DNA of 64,000 nt from Xenopus tropicalis (Eukaryota > Chordata > Amphibia > Anura > Pipidae). Location of the stretch: contig NC_030677.2 in NCBI RefSeq assembly GCF_000004195.4, positions 65,310,222 through 65,374,221 on the forward strand, read 5' to 3'. Both the position numbers and the translations under genes were made by a program. Every line of letters starts with the position of its first letter. Within the stretch, counting starts at the first letter, position 1. Of this stretch, positions 11,166 to 21,591 are shown piece after piece. The notes beneath the pieces were generated by a model that worked only from the letters and a program-made list of their open reading frames with translations, ran no database searches and was not told where the DNA came from.

Positions 11166-14100
11166 GTTTCCGAAAAATAAGTCTGGATGATCTCCGGAAA
11201 GCTTACATAGTAAAAGATGTTCAACAGTATATTCTTCATCGTTTGGACCAAGAAGAGGCATTGAGGCAACACCTAACAAAAGAAACTGCGGAAATGTTAA
11301 ATCAACTGCACATTAAAAGCAGTGGGTGCTTTCTGTACCTGGAGCGTGTTTTAGATGGAGTTGTAGAAAATTTCATCATGCTACGAGAGATCCGTGATAT
11401 TCCTGGAACTCTAAATGGCTTATACCTCTGGTTGTGTCAAAGACTTTTTGTTAGAAAACAATTTGCAAAGGTCCAACCAATTCTTAATGTTATTCTGGCT
11501 GCTTGTAAGCCATTAACAACTATTGAACTCTTTAATGCAGTTTGGACCAAAAACATGTCATTAACCATGGAAGATTTTCAGAGGAAACTGGATGTGCTAT
11601 CAAAAGTCTTGGTCGAAGGATTGGGGAATACTAAAATTTTATTCCATTATAGTTTTGCAGAGTGGCTGCTGGATGTAAAACATTGCACACAGAAATATTT
11701 GTGTAATGCAGCTGAAGGACACCGAATGCTTGCAATGAGCTACACATGTCGGGCTAAGGAGCTTACGCCAATAGAAGTACAGGAGTTTGCTTTGCATCTT
11801 ATACATTCAAATTTACAGTTAACCAATTCAGAGTTGGCTTTATGGATGATTTTGAATGGAACATGTGTGAAAGACTCATTGTGCACCTTAATACCAAAGG
11901 AACAAGAAGTACTACAGTTGTTGGTAAAAGCAGGAGCCCATGTTGATAGTGAGGATGATAGAACATGTTGCATTGTTCGACAAGCATTGGAACGAGAAGA
12001 TTCTATTCGTACGTTGCTGGATAATGGTGCTTCAGTTAACCAGTGTGATTCAAATGGGAGAACTTTGCTGGCCAACACTGCTTATAGTGGAAATCTTGAT
12101 GTGGTTAACCTTCTTGTTTCAAGAGGATCTGATCTTGAAATAGAAGATGCCAATGGACAGACAGCACTTACTTTAGCTGCCCGCCAAGGACATGTAAAGG
12201 TTGTAAATTGTTTAATTGGATGCGGTGCTAATATAAATCATTGTGATCATGATGGATGGACTGCACTCAGATCTGCAGCCTGGGGTGGGCACACTGAAGT
12301 AGTGTCTGCACTTCTGTATGCAGGTGCAAAGGTAGATTGTGCTGATGCAGATAGTAGAACAGCTTTAAGAGCAGCAGCATGGGGTGGGCATGAAGATATT
12401 GTGCTGAATTTACTGCAGCATGGAGCAGAGGTTAATAAAGCTGACAATGAGGGACGAACTGCTTTAATTGCTGCAGCATATATGGGACATAGAGAAATTG
12501 TGGAGCATCTTTTAGGTCATGGTGCAGAGATAAACCATGAGGATGTGGATGGAAGAACTGCTTTATCAGTTGCTGCTCTTTGTGTACCTGCAAGCAAAGG
12601 GCATGCATCCGTTGTTAGTCTTTTAATTGAACAAGGTGCTGAGGTGGATCATTGTGATAAGGATGGAATGACTCCACTACTTGTTGCAGCATATGAAGGC
12701 CATGTAGATGTAGTTGACTTACTTCTAGAGGGTGGAGCAGATGTTGATCATACTGATAATAATGGACGTACTCCTCTGCTTGCTGCTGCTTCAATGGGGC
12801 ATGCAGCAGTTGTCAACACACTTCTGTTTTGGGGTGCTGCTGTTGATAGCATTGATAGTGAAGGTAGAACTGTGCTTAGTATAGCTTCAGCTCAAGGCAA
12901 TGTTGAAGTTGTGCGGACACTTTTAGACCGGGGCCTTGATGAAAATCATAGAGATGATGCTGGATGGACACCTCTACATATGGCTGCTTTTGAAGGTCAT
13001 AGATTAATCTGTGAAGCATTAATTGAACAAGGGGCTAGAACAAATGAAATTGATAATGATGGACGAATACCTCTGATTCTGGCTGCACAAGAAGGGCACT
13101 ATGATTGTGTGCAAATACTTCTAGAAAATAAATCTGCAGTGGATCAAAAAGGCTATGATGGCCGAAGTGCCTTGAGAGTTGCAGCACTGGAGGGACACAG
13201 AGACATAGTTGAATTGCTTCTCAGTAATGGAGCAGATCTTAATGCCAAAGATGCCGATGGTCGACCAACACTATACATACTGGCCCTCGAAAATCAGCTC
13301 TCGATGGCTGAGTATTTTTTAGAAAATGGAGCAAATGTAGAAGCTAGCGATACTGATGGAAGGACAGCTCTTCATGTCTCCTGCTGGCAGGGACATTTAG
13401 AAATGGTGCAGAGTCTAATATCCTATAAGGCTGATGTCAATGCCTCAGACAATGAAAAGAGATCTTCCTTACAGTCTGCAGCTTGGCAAGGTCATGTGAA
13501 AGTGGTTCAGCTCTTAATTGAACATGGAACTTTGGTTGATAATACATGCAACCAGGGTGCTACTGCACTTTGTATTGCAGCACAGGAAGGTCACACTGAT
13601 GTTGTTCAATTTTTGTTAGAAAATGGAGCAGACCCTAATCATGCAGATCAGTTTGGACGTACAGCAATGAGAGTTGCAGCAAAAAATGGGCACAGTGAAA
13701 TAATTAAACTATTAGAAAAATATGGTGCTTCAATACCAAGTGGATGCAACCCATCACCTGTTCATACTATGGAGCAAAAAGTCTTAAATCCATCATCAAA
13801 AGTACAGTCGTCAACAATTAAATCAAACAGTTCGTCTAGCACAGGAGGTGGTGATGTGCATCCTTCTATGCGAGGTTTGTGTAATGGGCCCGCTCATGCC
13901 TTTAGCTCTCCATCAGAGTCTCCAGATTCTACGGTGGATCGGCACAAGTCCTCTTTATCAAATAATTCCTTAAAAAGTTCTAAGAATTCTTCTCTTCGTA
14001 CAACATCATCTACTGCAACTGCTCAAACTGTGCCTATTGATAGTTTCCATTGCCTTTCATTTACAGAGCAAATTCAGCAGCATTCTCTGCCACGCAGTAG

Positions 14101-14692
14101 AAGTCGACAGTCAATAGTTTCTCCCTCATCTACAACACATTCCTTGGGGCAAAATTACTCACCAACTAGTGAATTTGAATGGAGTCAGGTAAAACCCAGT
14201 TTAAAATCAACCAAAACAAATAAAAGTGGCAAAGGAGAGTCCTCAAGCAAATCAAACTCTGTTGCAAAGAAAACAAAACAAAATTGCAGCTCTCAGCCTA
14301 AAGTTTTGGAATATGAAATGACTCAGTTTGACAAGCGAGTGCATCCTCAAGATTCCTTACCACTAAAACACATCCCTGTAGACAGTAAGATCCAAATTCC
14401 ATCAGTCCAACAAGAAGTTGGTCGCTCTCAACAGCAATTTCTTATTCAACAGCAAAATTTAGAACAAAAGAAAAGAAATGGCATTATGACTAATCCCAAT
14501 TATCACCTGCAAGGAAATCAAGTCTTTCTTGGGAGAGTTTCTGTGCCACGTGCAGTACAAAGTCGAGGATTGCAGGATGTTTTAGAAGGCTATCCTTCAA
14601 GTGAGACAGAATTAGGCCTTAAACAATCACTGAAGCTACAAATTGAAGGATCTGATCCAAGCTTTAATTATAAAAAGGAAACACCACTATAA
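11166..14692 (+). CDS. ankrd50: ankrd50 main coding exon: NTPase C-terminal part, ankyrin repeats, Ser-rich tail, stop
   Basis: One exon encodes about 1,175 residues. 11166 to about 11900 is the helical part after the NTPase core ([20 protein letters not shown], then [20 protein letters not shown] and [14 protein letters not shown]). A degenerate ankyrin-like unit follows. Bases 12047-13732 hold 17 consecutive 33-residue ankyrin repeats with GRTAL..AA..GH..(V/I)V..LL consensus; the sixth has a short insertion (PASKGH). Bases 13733-14560 form a Ser/Thr-rich, probably disordered tail with SSSSTGGG and SLKSSKNSS patches. The end is [13 protein letters not shown]. The real exon starts at the acceptor at 11165; the Met at 11108 is intronic. 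Mammalian ANKRD50 acts with SNX27-retromer and the WASH complex in endosome-to-plasma-membrane recycling. The C-terminal ETPL fits a class I PDZ ligand. Confidence 0.95.
12047..13732 (+). repeat. ankrd50: 17 tandem ankyrin repeats (protein-coding)
   Basis: 562 codons in 99-bp periodicity, all within one uninterrupted exon. Strongest units include [39 protein letters not shown] and [13 protein letters not shown]. The thirteenth ([13 protein letters not shown]) departs most from consensus. The array forms a protein-binding solenoid. Confidence 0.9.
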
Positions 14693-14695
14693 ATG
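14693..14695 (+). other. ankrd50: first 3 nt of ankrd50 3'UTR before the 3'UTR intron
   Basis: The stop TAA is at 14690-14692. ATG|GTAAGTAAT then gives a strong donor at 14696. The exon junction is only 3 nt after the stop, too close to trigger junction-dependent nonsense-mediated decay. Confidence 0.75.
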
Positions 14696-14870
14696 GTAAG
14701 TAATATCATTTAATTTTATATTTCATTGTGTACATAAAAGCATTCCTAGATCTATAGAAAATGACATTTGTACTTCAAATGCCACACTGCATTCAGGATT
14801 CATAATTGTTGTTTCCCTAAGGAGACATATTATGTCAGCCTCATCTCCTAATATTATATTCCTTTTTCCT

Positions 14871-15233
14871 TTAAAGAGATACTGACACCAGAAATTTAAT
14901 CTTTTTTTTTTACATCTGTCATAACATTGTCTTTGCAAGAACTTTATAATTTTGCCATTAAAGTATTTGCCTGATGCTTTTACATTACCTGTCTGATCCC
15001 CCATGTTCCTCAAAGAGGGGGCTGCCATATTTGTCCGTTTGCATTGGAAGCTATAACTGACAGGCTGAGAAGGGACAGTCAGGTTGGCAAAACAGTCAGG
15101 TTTATGAACTTCAAGTAACAATTACTTACAAAAGCAAACATGTCAGCAAAAAAATGTCAACACGACCTGTAGGTAGCTTTTTATGTATATTCATATTTTG
15201 AAAAGTAGTTTTTTCGTGTCAGCATCACTTTAA
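14871..15233. mobile_element. T2-type (TTAA) element, copy 2
   Basis: Starts TTAAAGAGATACTGACACCA and ends with inverted GTGTCAGCATCACTTTAA. It is the same family as 1165-1533. Its terminal TTAA is the insertion point of the next element. Confidence 0.8.
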
Positions 15234-15811
15234 GGGGCCCATTTACTTACTCACGAACCGGGCGAATGCGTCCGATTGCGGTTTTTTTAGTAATGATCGG
15301 TATTTGGCGATTTTTTTGGAAAATTATTGCGACTTTTTCGTTGCCATCCGGATGTTGCGCAAAATCTGGCGATTTTTTTCGTTGCGTTAAAACTTGCGCG
15401 AAAAGTCGCGCCTTTTTCGTAGCCATTCCGAAAGTTGCGCAAAATGTTGCAATTTTTTCGTAGCGTTCGGATTCATTCAAGCTTCAGTATGGTGACTTTT
15501 CTTGGGCCAGGTTGGAGCTGCAGGGTGCCATTGAGTCCTATGGGAGGCTTCCAAAATCATGCTAAGTCTGAAAGTTTCACCCGCCACTTACGAGCGCTCA
15601 ATACGAAAAAGTCGCGACAAGATACGAGCGAATCGTAATGGCTACGAAAAACTCGCGTTTTTTCGCGAAAATCGTATTGGTAACGAAAAAGTCACGACAA
15701 TTTCCGAAAAGTCGTAAAGGCGCCGAAAAAAATCGCAAAAAAAGACGCAAAATGTTCGTTTTCCAATCGGAATTTTTTCAATTCGAATTCGTGTCTTAGT
15801 AAATCAGCCCC
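15234..15811. mobile_element. palindromic PIF/Harbinger-like MITE (GGGGCNNATTTACT family), copy 1
   Basis: 578-bp imperfect palindrome with ends GGGGCCCATTTACT and AGTAAATCAGCCCC, flanked by TAA at 15231-15233 and 15812-15814. It is rich in CGAAAAA/TTTTTCG words. It carries once, at about 15498-15548, a segment (TTGGGCCAGGTTGGAGCTGC and onward) that is tandemly repeated in the 59385-60009 element. Confidence 0.8.
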
Positions 15812-15839
15812 TAAGTGTATAGTGCCAAAGAAAAAAATG

Positions 15840-16300
15840 CAAACTATTCAGTGTACAAATAAAAATGGGTAAATAGAATGGGTAAATGTTTTCATTAGAG
15901 CTAGTTAGCCAAAAATGTAATCTATAAAGGAGAGTAAACAAATTTCTAAGATGATAACCAGAACACTACTTCCTCCTTTACAGCTCTGTAAGCTGTTAGC
16001 AGTCCATAACCAATCATTGACTTCGGGGGTGGGGGGGTATGAGAGAGATAACTGTTCAGTTAGTTTGCTTTTGAATCTGACCTGTGTCTCACAAACTAAC
16101 TGAACATTTATCTCCCATGTGGCCCCCCTCAAGTCACTGACAAACTAATAGGTTAGAGAGCTAAAAGGAGGAAGTAGTGTTCTGGCTATCATGTTAGATA
16201 TCCACATGCCTTTATAGATTACATTTTTGCCTAACTAAATAACTATATAAAAAAAAATTCTTATTTACCCAGTTTAATTTTACACTGAACTGTTTATTTA
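15840..16300. mobile_element. foldback element, about 200-bp arms
   Basis: Outer arms TTCAGTGTACAAATAAAAAT (left) and an inverted TTTTACACTGAAC (right). Inner arms GTTAGCCAAAAATGTAATCT (15904) and its complement ending GCCTAAC (16236), plus GGAGGAAGTAGTGTTCTGG against its complement. It lies almost directly after the preceding MITE. Confidence 0.6.
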
Positions 16301-16520
16301 GATGTCATTATATTAGAACTGCAGAAAGTGCCTCTCAGCCCTGTGTCCTGGCTGGAATAAAAGCTGGGCGTGTCCTTTAATTCTCCCACATGAAATAACT
16401 GTATGTGATACTCAGTGCTATTGGTGGTTTGTCTTTAGAGTGAATCTTCTTTGAAGTGCTGAAAATTATTGCTTGCAGCTTCCTCTTACAAAAACCCCTT
16501 TGAATGGGCCTCAAAAGTTT

Positions 16521-16980
16521 TATAGGAAATGCAGTGGAAGCATATGAAAATAAATGAAACAAAAAACAATATAGTGTAATATGTTAAACCCCATCTGTGC
16601 AAGGTGTAAGGTGACAACCAAAATCCAAACAAGTAAAAGGGTAAGCGTCCACCACCGGCTCAATTCGGTAAGTATACACATTTACCAGACCAAGATTATA
16701 ATGTGCCAAACAGACAAGGATCAGTGTTGATTGTAGTACCGGCCAGATCCTCAAAAGAGGCTAGGGAAAACCGAAATAGCATAATACCAGTTATTAAAAA
16801 ACAATCCTGCGCATCACAGGCTACTCGCCGCATTGAGGTTTACACAATTGTCTTACATCTAAATACTGTGAGTAGCCTGTAATGCGCAGGATTGTTTCTA
16901 ATACTACTGTTTAGAACATATTACACTATATTGTTTTTTGTTTCATTTATTTTTATGCGCTTCCACTGTATTTCCTATGA
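16521..16980. mobile_element. nested foldback element
   Basis: Arms of about 65 bp: TATAGGAAATGCAGTGGAAG through AACAATATAGTGTAATATGTT on the left, and their complement at 16915-16980. A second inverted repeat lies inside, AACAATCCTGCGCATCACAG and its complement (16800-16897). The arrangement suggests one inverted repeat inserted within another, or a composite foldback. Confidence 0.65.
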
Positions 16981-17150
16981 ATACAAGGACAACCCTGCAG
17001 TAGCAGCCCAAGTCCCTCTCTCAGTTTTGAGGAGAGTTGCAGCTCCACTAACCAGAGGGATAGAAACAAAGTTTTTTTTTTTTTATCCCCATTATCAGTT
17101 GTTTGATCTAACATCCAGCTCTTTTATATGCCCATATTCCCCTGCTATAT

Positions 17151-17437
17151 GGCAGTAGCGCATGTAAAGATTCGTCGCCTGCGATAAATATTTGTTACCG
17201 CAGGCGACTAATCTCCGTGACATGCCAATGTAAATCGGCAGTGGGATGGCATACGCGTCACTTCTTTTTTCCGAAGTTGCCTCAAGGAAACTTTGGGGAA
17301 ACCGAAGCAATGCATACGCCATCCCACCAACGATTTCCATTCTTGACGGCGGTGGGATGGCATTGTGGGGATATTAGTCGCCCGCAGTAACAAAGATTTA
17401 TCGCTGGGCGACTAATCTCCCCGTGTGCCACTGCCCT
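17151..17437. mobile_element. MITE related to 19118-19380 (left end decayed)
   Basis: Right end CTCCCCGTGTGCCACTGCCC followed by TTA. Internal GGCGACTAATCTCC, GTGGGATGGCAT and their inverted copies match the 19118 family. The left end is altered (TGGCAGTAGCGCATG). Confidence 0.65.
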
Positions 17438-17950
17438 TATGTTATTTTGTGGTGTGGGGACAGCTTGAGGGCCTCTGTCTGAAATATGCTATTTGATAAT
17501 TACAAAAAAGCATGTTCCTTTATGTGAGTGGTGGCCCTCTAGCTGTTGCAGTACAAGATGTTAAATGGCATCATGACTAATCTGTGCAAGTGTTGTGAGA
17601 CAGCTTGAGGACCACCTAAGTACAATAGTGCATCACGAGCTGGCCCTCCACAGTTTGCGTAATCTAAGGTTGCAGGAAGTTGTTGCTGGCAGCAGAAGGG
17701 CCCACACCACAGTATACACGAGCTGCTGCTTTAATGGTGACTGTTATACACAATATAAGGTGCAAATAAATGTGCTAGGCATGAGAAGTAACAACTGCTA
17801 ATGGAACACAATAGAACTTCAGCTTTAGGAAAAGCTGCAGCTTCTCTAACTGGCATGAACAGAGACTGACCCAGTTTAATCAGGCTGGGAGCAGTAACAC
17901 AGGACAGGACCTAGTCAGGCTGGGAACAGAGGGACACAGGACAGGACTTA

Positions 17951-18234
17951 AGGTGGCCATACATGTTACAGTTACAATCTTTCCTGCTGCCAAAAGATAG
18001 TTTGTACCCTCCACTAACCTTCAGGGCTGAATATTCAGATATAGAGGTATAAACTATTGGAATTCTACCCCTATCTGCTTGGGCACCCGATCAAAACCTT
18101 TTGTCTGCCCGATCGACAAGATGAATGTTACGCAAGGCTTTTGTGATATATGTCGCCTCATCAATCCACCATACATGCACCAAATATCGTACAAAACTAG
18201 GGTTAGGATAATATTGGTGCATGCATGGCCAGCT
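17951..18234. mobile_element. PIF/Harbinger-like MITE (GGCCATACACG family), copy 2
   Basis: Termini AGGTGGCCATACATG and CATGCATGGCCAGCT, flanked by TTA at 17948-17950 and 18235-18237. It is palindromic with a diverged middle. Confidence 0.75.
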
Positions 18235-18837
18235 TTAGCTGAGAGCAAAGAAACTTGGGGGAGGGACTTGGGCTGCTACTGAAGAGTTCTGCTTGTCACT
18301 CACTGACATCACCAGGTACAGCTGATAAGATCTGAAATTGAAGCTAAAACTTTTAACATGTATAATATTCATCTAAGTGAAAAAATCAAGGGATGCGTCT
18401 TCTTTAAATATTAGGGCTGAAATTCAACTTTAACTAGGCAACAATTTTTAAATTGATCTACTTGATCTACTGCTTGATATCATTTTCTACTTTATTCTAA
18501 ACTGGGGTTTGGTATTTATATACATGGTTTACTTATGCACAGGCTCAAACAGATGTTTTGGCTGTTATTGGAGGTATAATGATTAAGCTTTCTGCAGTGA
18601 ACATTTTTTTCCAAAAATCCCCATTTTTTGGTGTTGCAGCTGTCTGAAATTTGTAGGCCCAATACTGTCAGGAACACTGAAAGTTGGGTTGCTGCCTGAG
18701 TGACTTGGTCCAGGAATTTTCTTGTAGCTGTGCAATGCAGAATTGGGCCTTTTGGAAAAAGTGTCATCCCCTGACAATGTAATTGTCTATTTTCCTTAAA
18801 AATACTTATCATATCTCTATTCATGTAGTAGAAGAAA

Positions 18838-19030
18838 GCCGTTTATGGCATGCATTGCAGAGGCACCTTTTGTGCCATACTCCTGTGGTTTTTATTTGGA
18901 GTATAATAGACTAGTTGCTTCTTAGGAGATAAGGAAAACCAGCTTTTAGACAGATCACTGAACCTATGTGCATTATAAACCTAATAGGAGATGGTATCAG
19001 AAGCATACTAAACACAAACTGCACATATTT
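18838..19030. repeat. tandem duplication unit 1 (empty-site copy)
   Basis: 193 bp starting GCCGTTTATGGCATGCATTG and ending AACTGCACATATT. It is repeated immediately downstream with only a few substitutions. This copy reads GCTTCTTAGGAGATAAGG where the second copy is interrupted by a MITE. Confidence 0.9.
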
Positions 19031-19488
19031 GCCGTTTATGGCATGCATTGCAGAGGCACCTTTTGTACCTTACTCCTGTGGTTTTTATTTGGAGTATAAT
19101 AGACTAGTTGCTTCTTAGGGCTCTGGCACACGGGGAGATTAGTCACCCGCGACAAAACTCCCTGTTCGGGGGGCGACTAATCTCCCCGGATTGCCATCCC
19201 ACCGGCGAAAATGTAAATTGCCGGTGGGATGGCATACGCGAAAATGCCTCGCGAGGCAACTTCGGCAATTTTCCGAAATTGCCTGCTCAGCGTGTGCCAT
19301 CCCACCGGCGACTTAGATTTAGTCGCCCATGACAAGGAAGATTTGTCGCGGGCAACTAAACTCCCCGTGTGCCAGAGACCTTAGGAGATAATGAAAACCA
19401 GCTTTTAGACAGATAACTGAACCTATGTGCATTATAAACCTAATAGGAGATAGTATCAGAAGCATAATAAACACAAACTGCACATATT
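19031..19488. repeat. tandem duplication unit 2 (contains a MITE)
   Basis: Second copy of the 193-bp unit, 458 bp long because of the insertion at 19118-19380 plus 3 duplicated bases. Sequence on both sides of the insertion aligns with unit 1. Confidence 0.9.
19118..19380. mobile_element. PIF/Harbinger-like MITE with proven TTA target duplication
   Basis: 263-bp palindrome, termini GGGCTCTGGCACACGGGGAG and inverted CTCCCCGTGTGCCAGAGACC. TTA flanks both ends (19115-19117, 19381-19383), while the paralogous empty site has TTA once. The three-base TTA target is the hallmark of PIF/Harbinger. It has no coding capacity. Confidence 0.9.
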
Positions 19489-19527
19489 CTAACGAGATCA
19501 ATAAAGGACTAGATTTTGTTACCCTAA

Positions 19528-19767
19528 AGATGAAGACAGATGAGGCAATTAGTCTCCACGATTTTTAAAAATCCATTCACGGTGACTAATTGCAAATCTA
19601 CAAGAAGTGGCGACTTGTACTGCACTGTCCCATCTCGCATGCGGCGTCTTATGTGTATTTGCACGGAGGTATCATTGTGGAGATTTGTTGCCATGATCAG
19701 ATTTTTAGTTGACCCTACTGCAGGTTTTAAAAGTCGCAATGACTAATCGCCCCATATGTCTTTGCCT
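19528..19767. mobile_element. diverged MITE of the GACTAAT/GCGACT type
   Basis: Ends AGATGAAGACAGATGAGGC and CCCCATATGTCTTTGCCT are inverted, with inner AATTAGTC/GACTAATC arms. The flanks TAA and TAG are an imperfect duplication. Confidence 0.6.
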
Positions 19768-20296
19768 TAGCACTGGAATATTTAGTTTGCATTACATCAT
19801 GGTCAACTGAACTAATCCGTTATTATGCCTCTGACGAAGAATGTAGTAAATGATTGGATTGTAGCATGCAAGAACTGTGAAGCAACTCTGAAAAGCAAAC
19901 ACTTCAGGTAGTCTAGCAAATGTTTGACTAGTTCCAAAAAACACCAAAAACAGGTCTTAAATTTTATTTTCTCAAACAACAGATAAAGGGTGATATGAGG
20001 AGACCAACTTCGCAGTTCAAGATGTTTGGTACTTATATCCAAGTTATAGCTGCTGGGTAGCCTCTCCAGCATAGACAGGATGCCAGACTAAATCCCCACA
20101 CATTATACACACATTTTAACTTGATTAAAGACACATTGTAGCTTTAGTCTAATGAAGCACAAGGGTGTTTCACAGCATAAAAAACACAGGTCCTCACTGA
20201 CAGCCACTGCTTCCACCCAGAAATGTCAGAGGATGTATTTTTGTACCAAAATCCTTGCTCTGTGAACACAGGCCGACAAAGTCGTAGTCAGTGCAC

Positions 20297-20741
20297 TTAA
20301 AGGAAAACTACCCCAAACAATGTAAATCTATAAAAATATATTGCAAAAAGCAGTGTATATGTAAAACCCTATTTCATGCAAATAAACCAATTTCATAAAA
20401 ACATACTTTTTTAGTATATGCAATTGGGTAATCCAAAATTATCCCCCATAGGATTCATGGTGCACACAACAAACATATACATTAGGTCACATGAGCCCAA
20501 AAAAGTTCTGTCATTTACTCCCACACTTCTTCCTGTTACAGTCAGAGCAGTATTTTTTCCTGTCAGGTGATCTTTGAGGGAACACAGCCCATCACAAAAT
20601 TGTGGCTCAAGGGAAAAGATATAAAAGGACAATATTTACTGATATATATTCCAGTTTGGTAAGATTATTTAATAGGCCACTTAATATTAAATAAACAATT
20701 TGTTGGTTAAGTTTTCATTCTGAAGGTATAGTTTTCTTTTG
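20297..20741. mobile_element. T2-type element (TTAAAGGAAAACTA family), copy 1
   Basis: Starts TTAAAGGAAAACTACCCC and ends GGTATAGTTTTCTTTT, the inverted terminus with a decayed TTAA. The interior matches 31614 to about 32046 (e.g. CTTTTACTCCCACACT). Confidence 0.7.
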
Positions 20742-21579
20742 ATGCAAGGCGCTGATTTGCTTGGGTTGTTGTCTGCACAGATAATGAGACAGCCATATTT
20801 TCCTGGGAAAATATGTGATTGTGATGTATTCTAGATTAGTAAATATGTTTCTTAGGCAAAGTGATTTGTTTTTCAATTATTGATTAATTTTTCCTGCTTG
20901 AAAAGTAAAGAAAATATTCCCATACACAGACTGTCCCATAAACAGACTCGCTATATAGGAGATATTACGGTAGAAACTTGTAAAGAATTAGCTGAGAAAA
21001 AACATCCAACACCATGAACATAGATCTGCTTCAGTCAATGTCTGTGTTTTAAATGATGGGTGGCCATGTCCTAATGGTACCTGCCAGAAGCACAGTAGGA
21101 GAGAGATAGCCAATCACCAGCTAAGACATGCTTCAGGTCAGCCTAGCTGCTGATTGGTTCCTAATCTACAGTGCAGTGTGCTGACTGCTGCCACCTCCCC
21201 CTATATGGCCTGGACAGAATTTTTCATTAAATTAGTCTGAAACACAACTTTCTTTTTTTTAAGTTAATTCCTTTAATATTTAGAGGAGTATAATGCACTG
21301 GTATATTATTGTTTTTCACACAATATGACTCCTTTAAGTATGAGAACAAGTGACTTAATACTAATACTTTGCCTTGTTTTCTTGCTTTTCCCCAGGTTTC
21401 AGAAGCACAAGCGCAGAATATGTATTGCTGAAAGCAAACATTTGTGATGAAGATCTATTTGCAATTTAGGTCTTGAAAAATTACAACTGTGATGGTAGAA
21501 ATTAAAAATGACTTGAAAATGTGCCTAGTTTGGCTACTCTTGCTAAGCATACACGCTTAAACGGATCTATATTTGTAGG

Positions 21580-21585
21580 AATAAA
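21580..21585 (+). promoter_or_regulatory. ankrd50: possible proximal polyadenylation signal
   Basis: AATAAA lies 185 nt into the terminal exon and upstream of the inserted TTAA element. Use would give a very short 3'UTR. Confidence 0.3.
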
Positions 21586-21591
21586 TGTCTA

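Larger units (their letters stand above)
14696..21395 (+). other. ankrd50: 3'UTR intron of ankrd50
   Basis: Donor GTAAGTAAT at 14696 and acceptor TTGCTTTTCCCCAG at 21395 define a 6.7-kb intron wholly after the stop codon. It is packed with MITEs, palindromes and a tandem duplication. Stretches 17438-17948, 18238-18837, 19771-20296 and 20742-21395 show nothing I can name. Confidence 0.7.

Noticed and set aside
11740..12447. Minus-strand frames of 62-112 codons
   Set aside because: Antisense shadows of the ankrd50 ankyrin exon.
15247..15480. Overlapping frames on both strands (77 and 65 codons)
   Set aside because: Derived from the CGAAAAA-rich arms of the MITE at 15234-15811.
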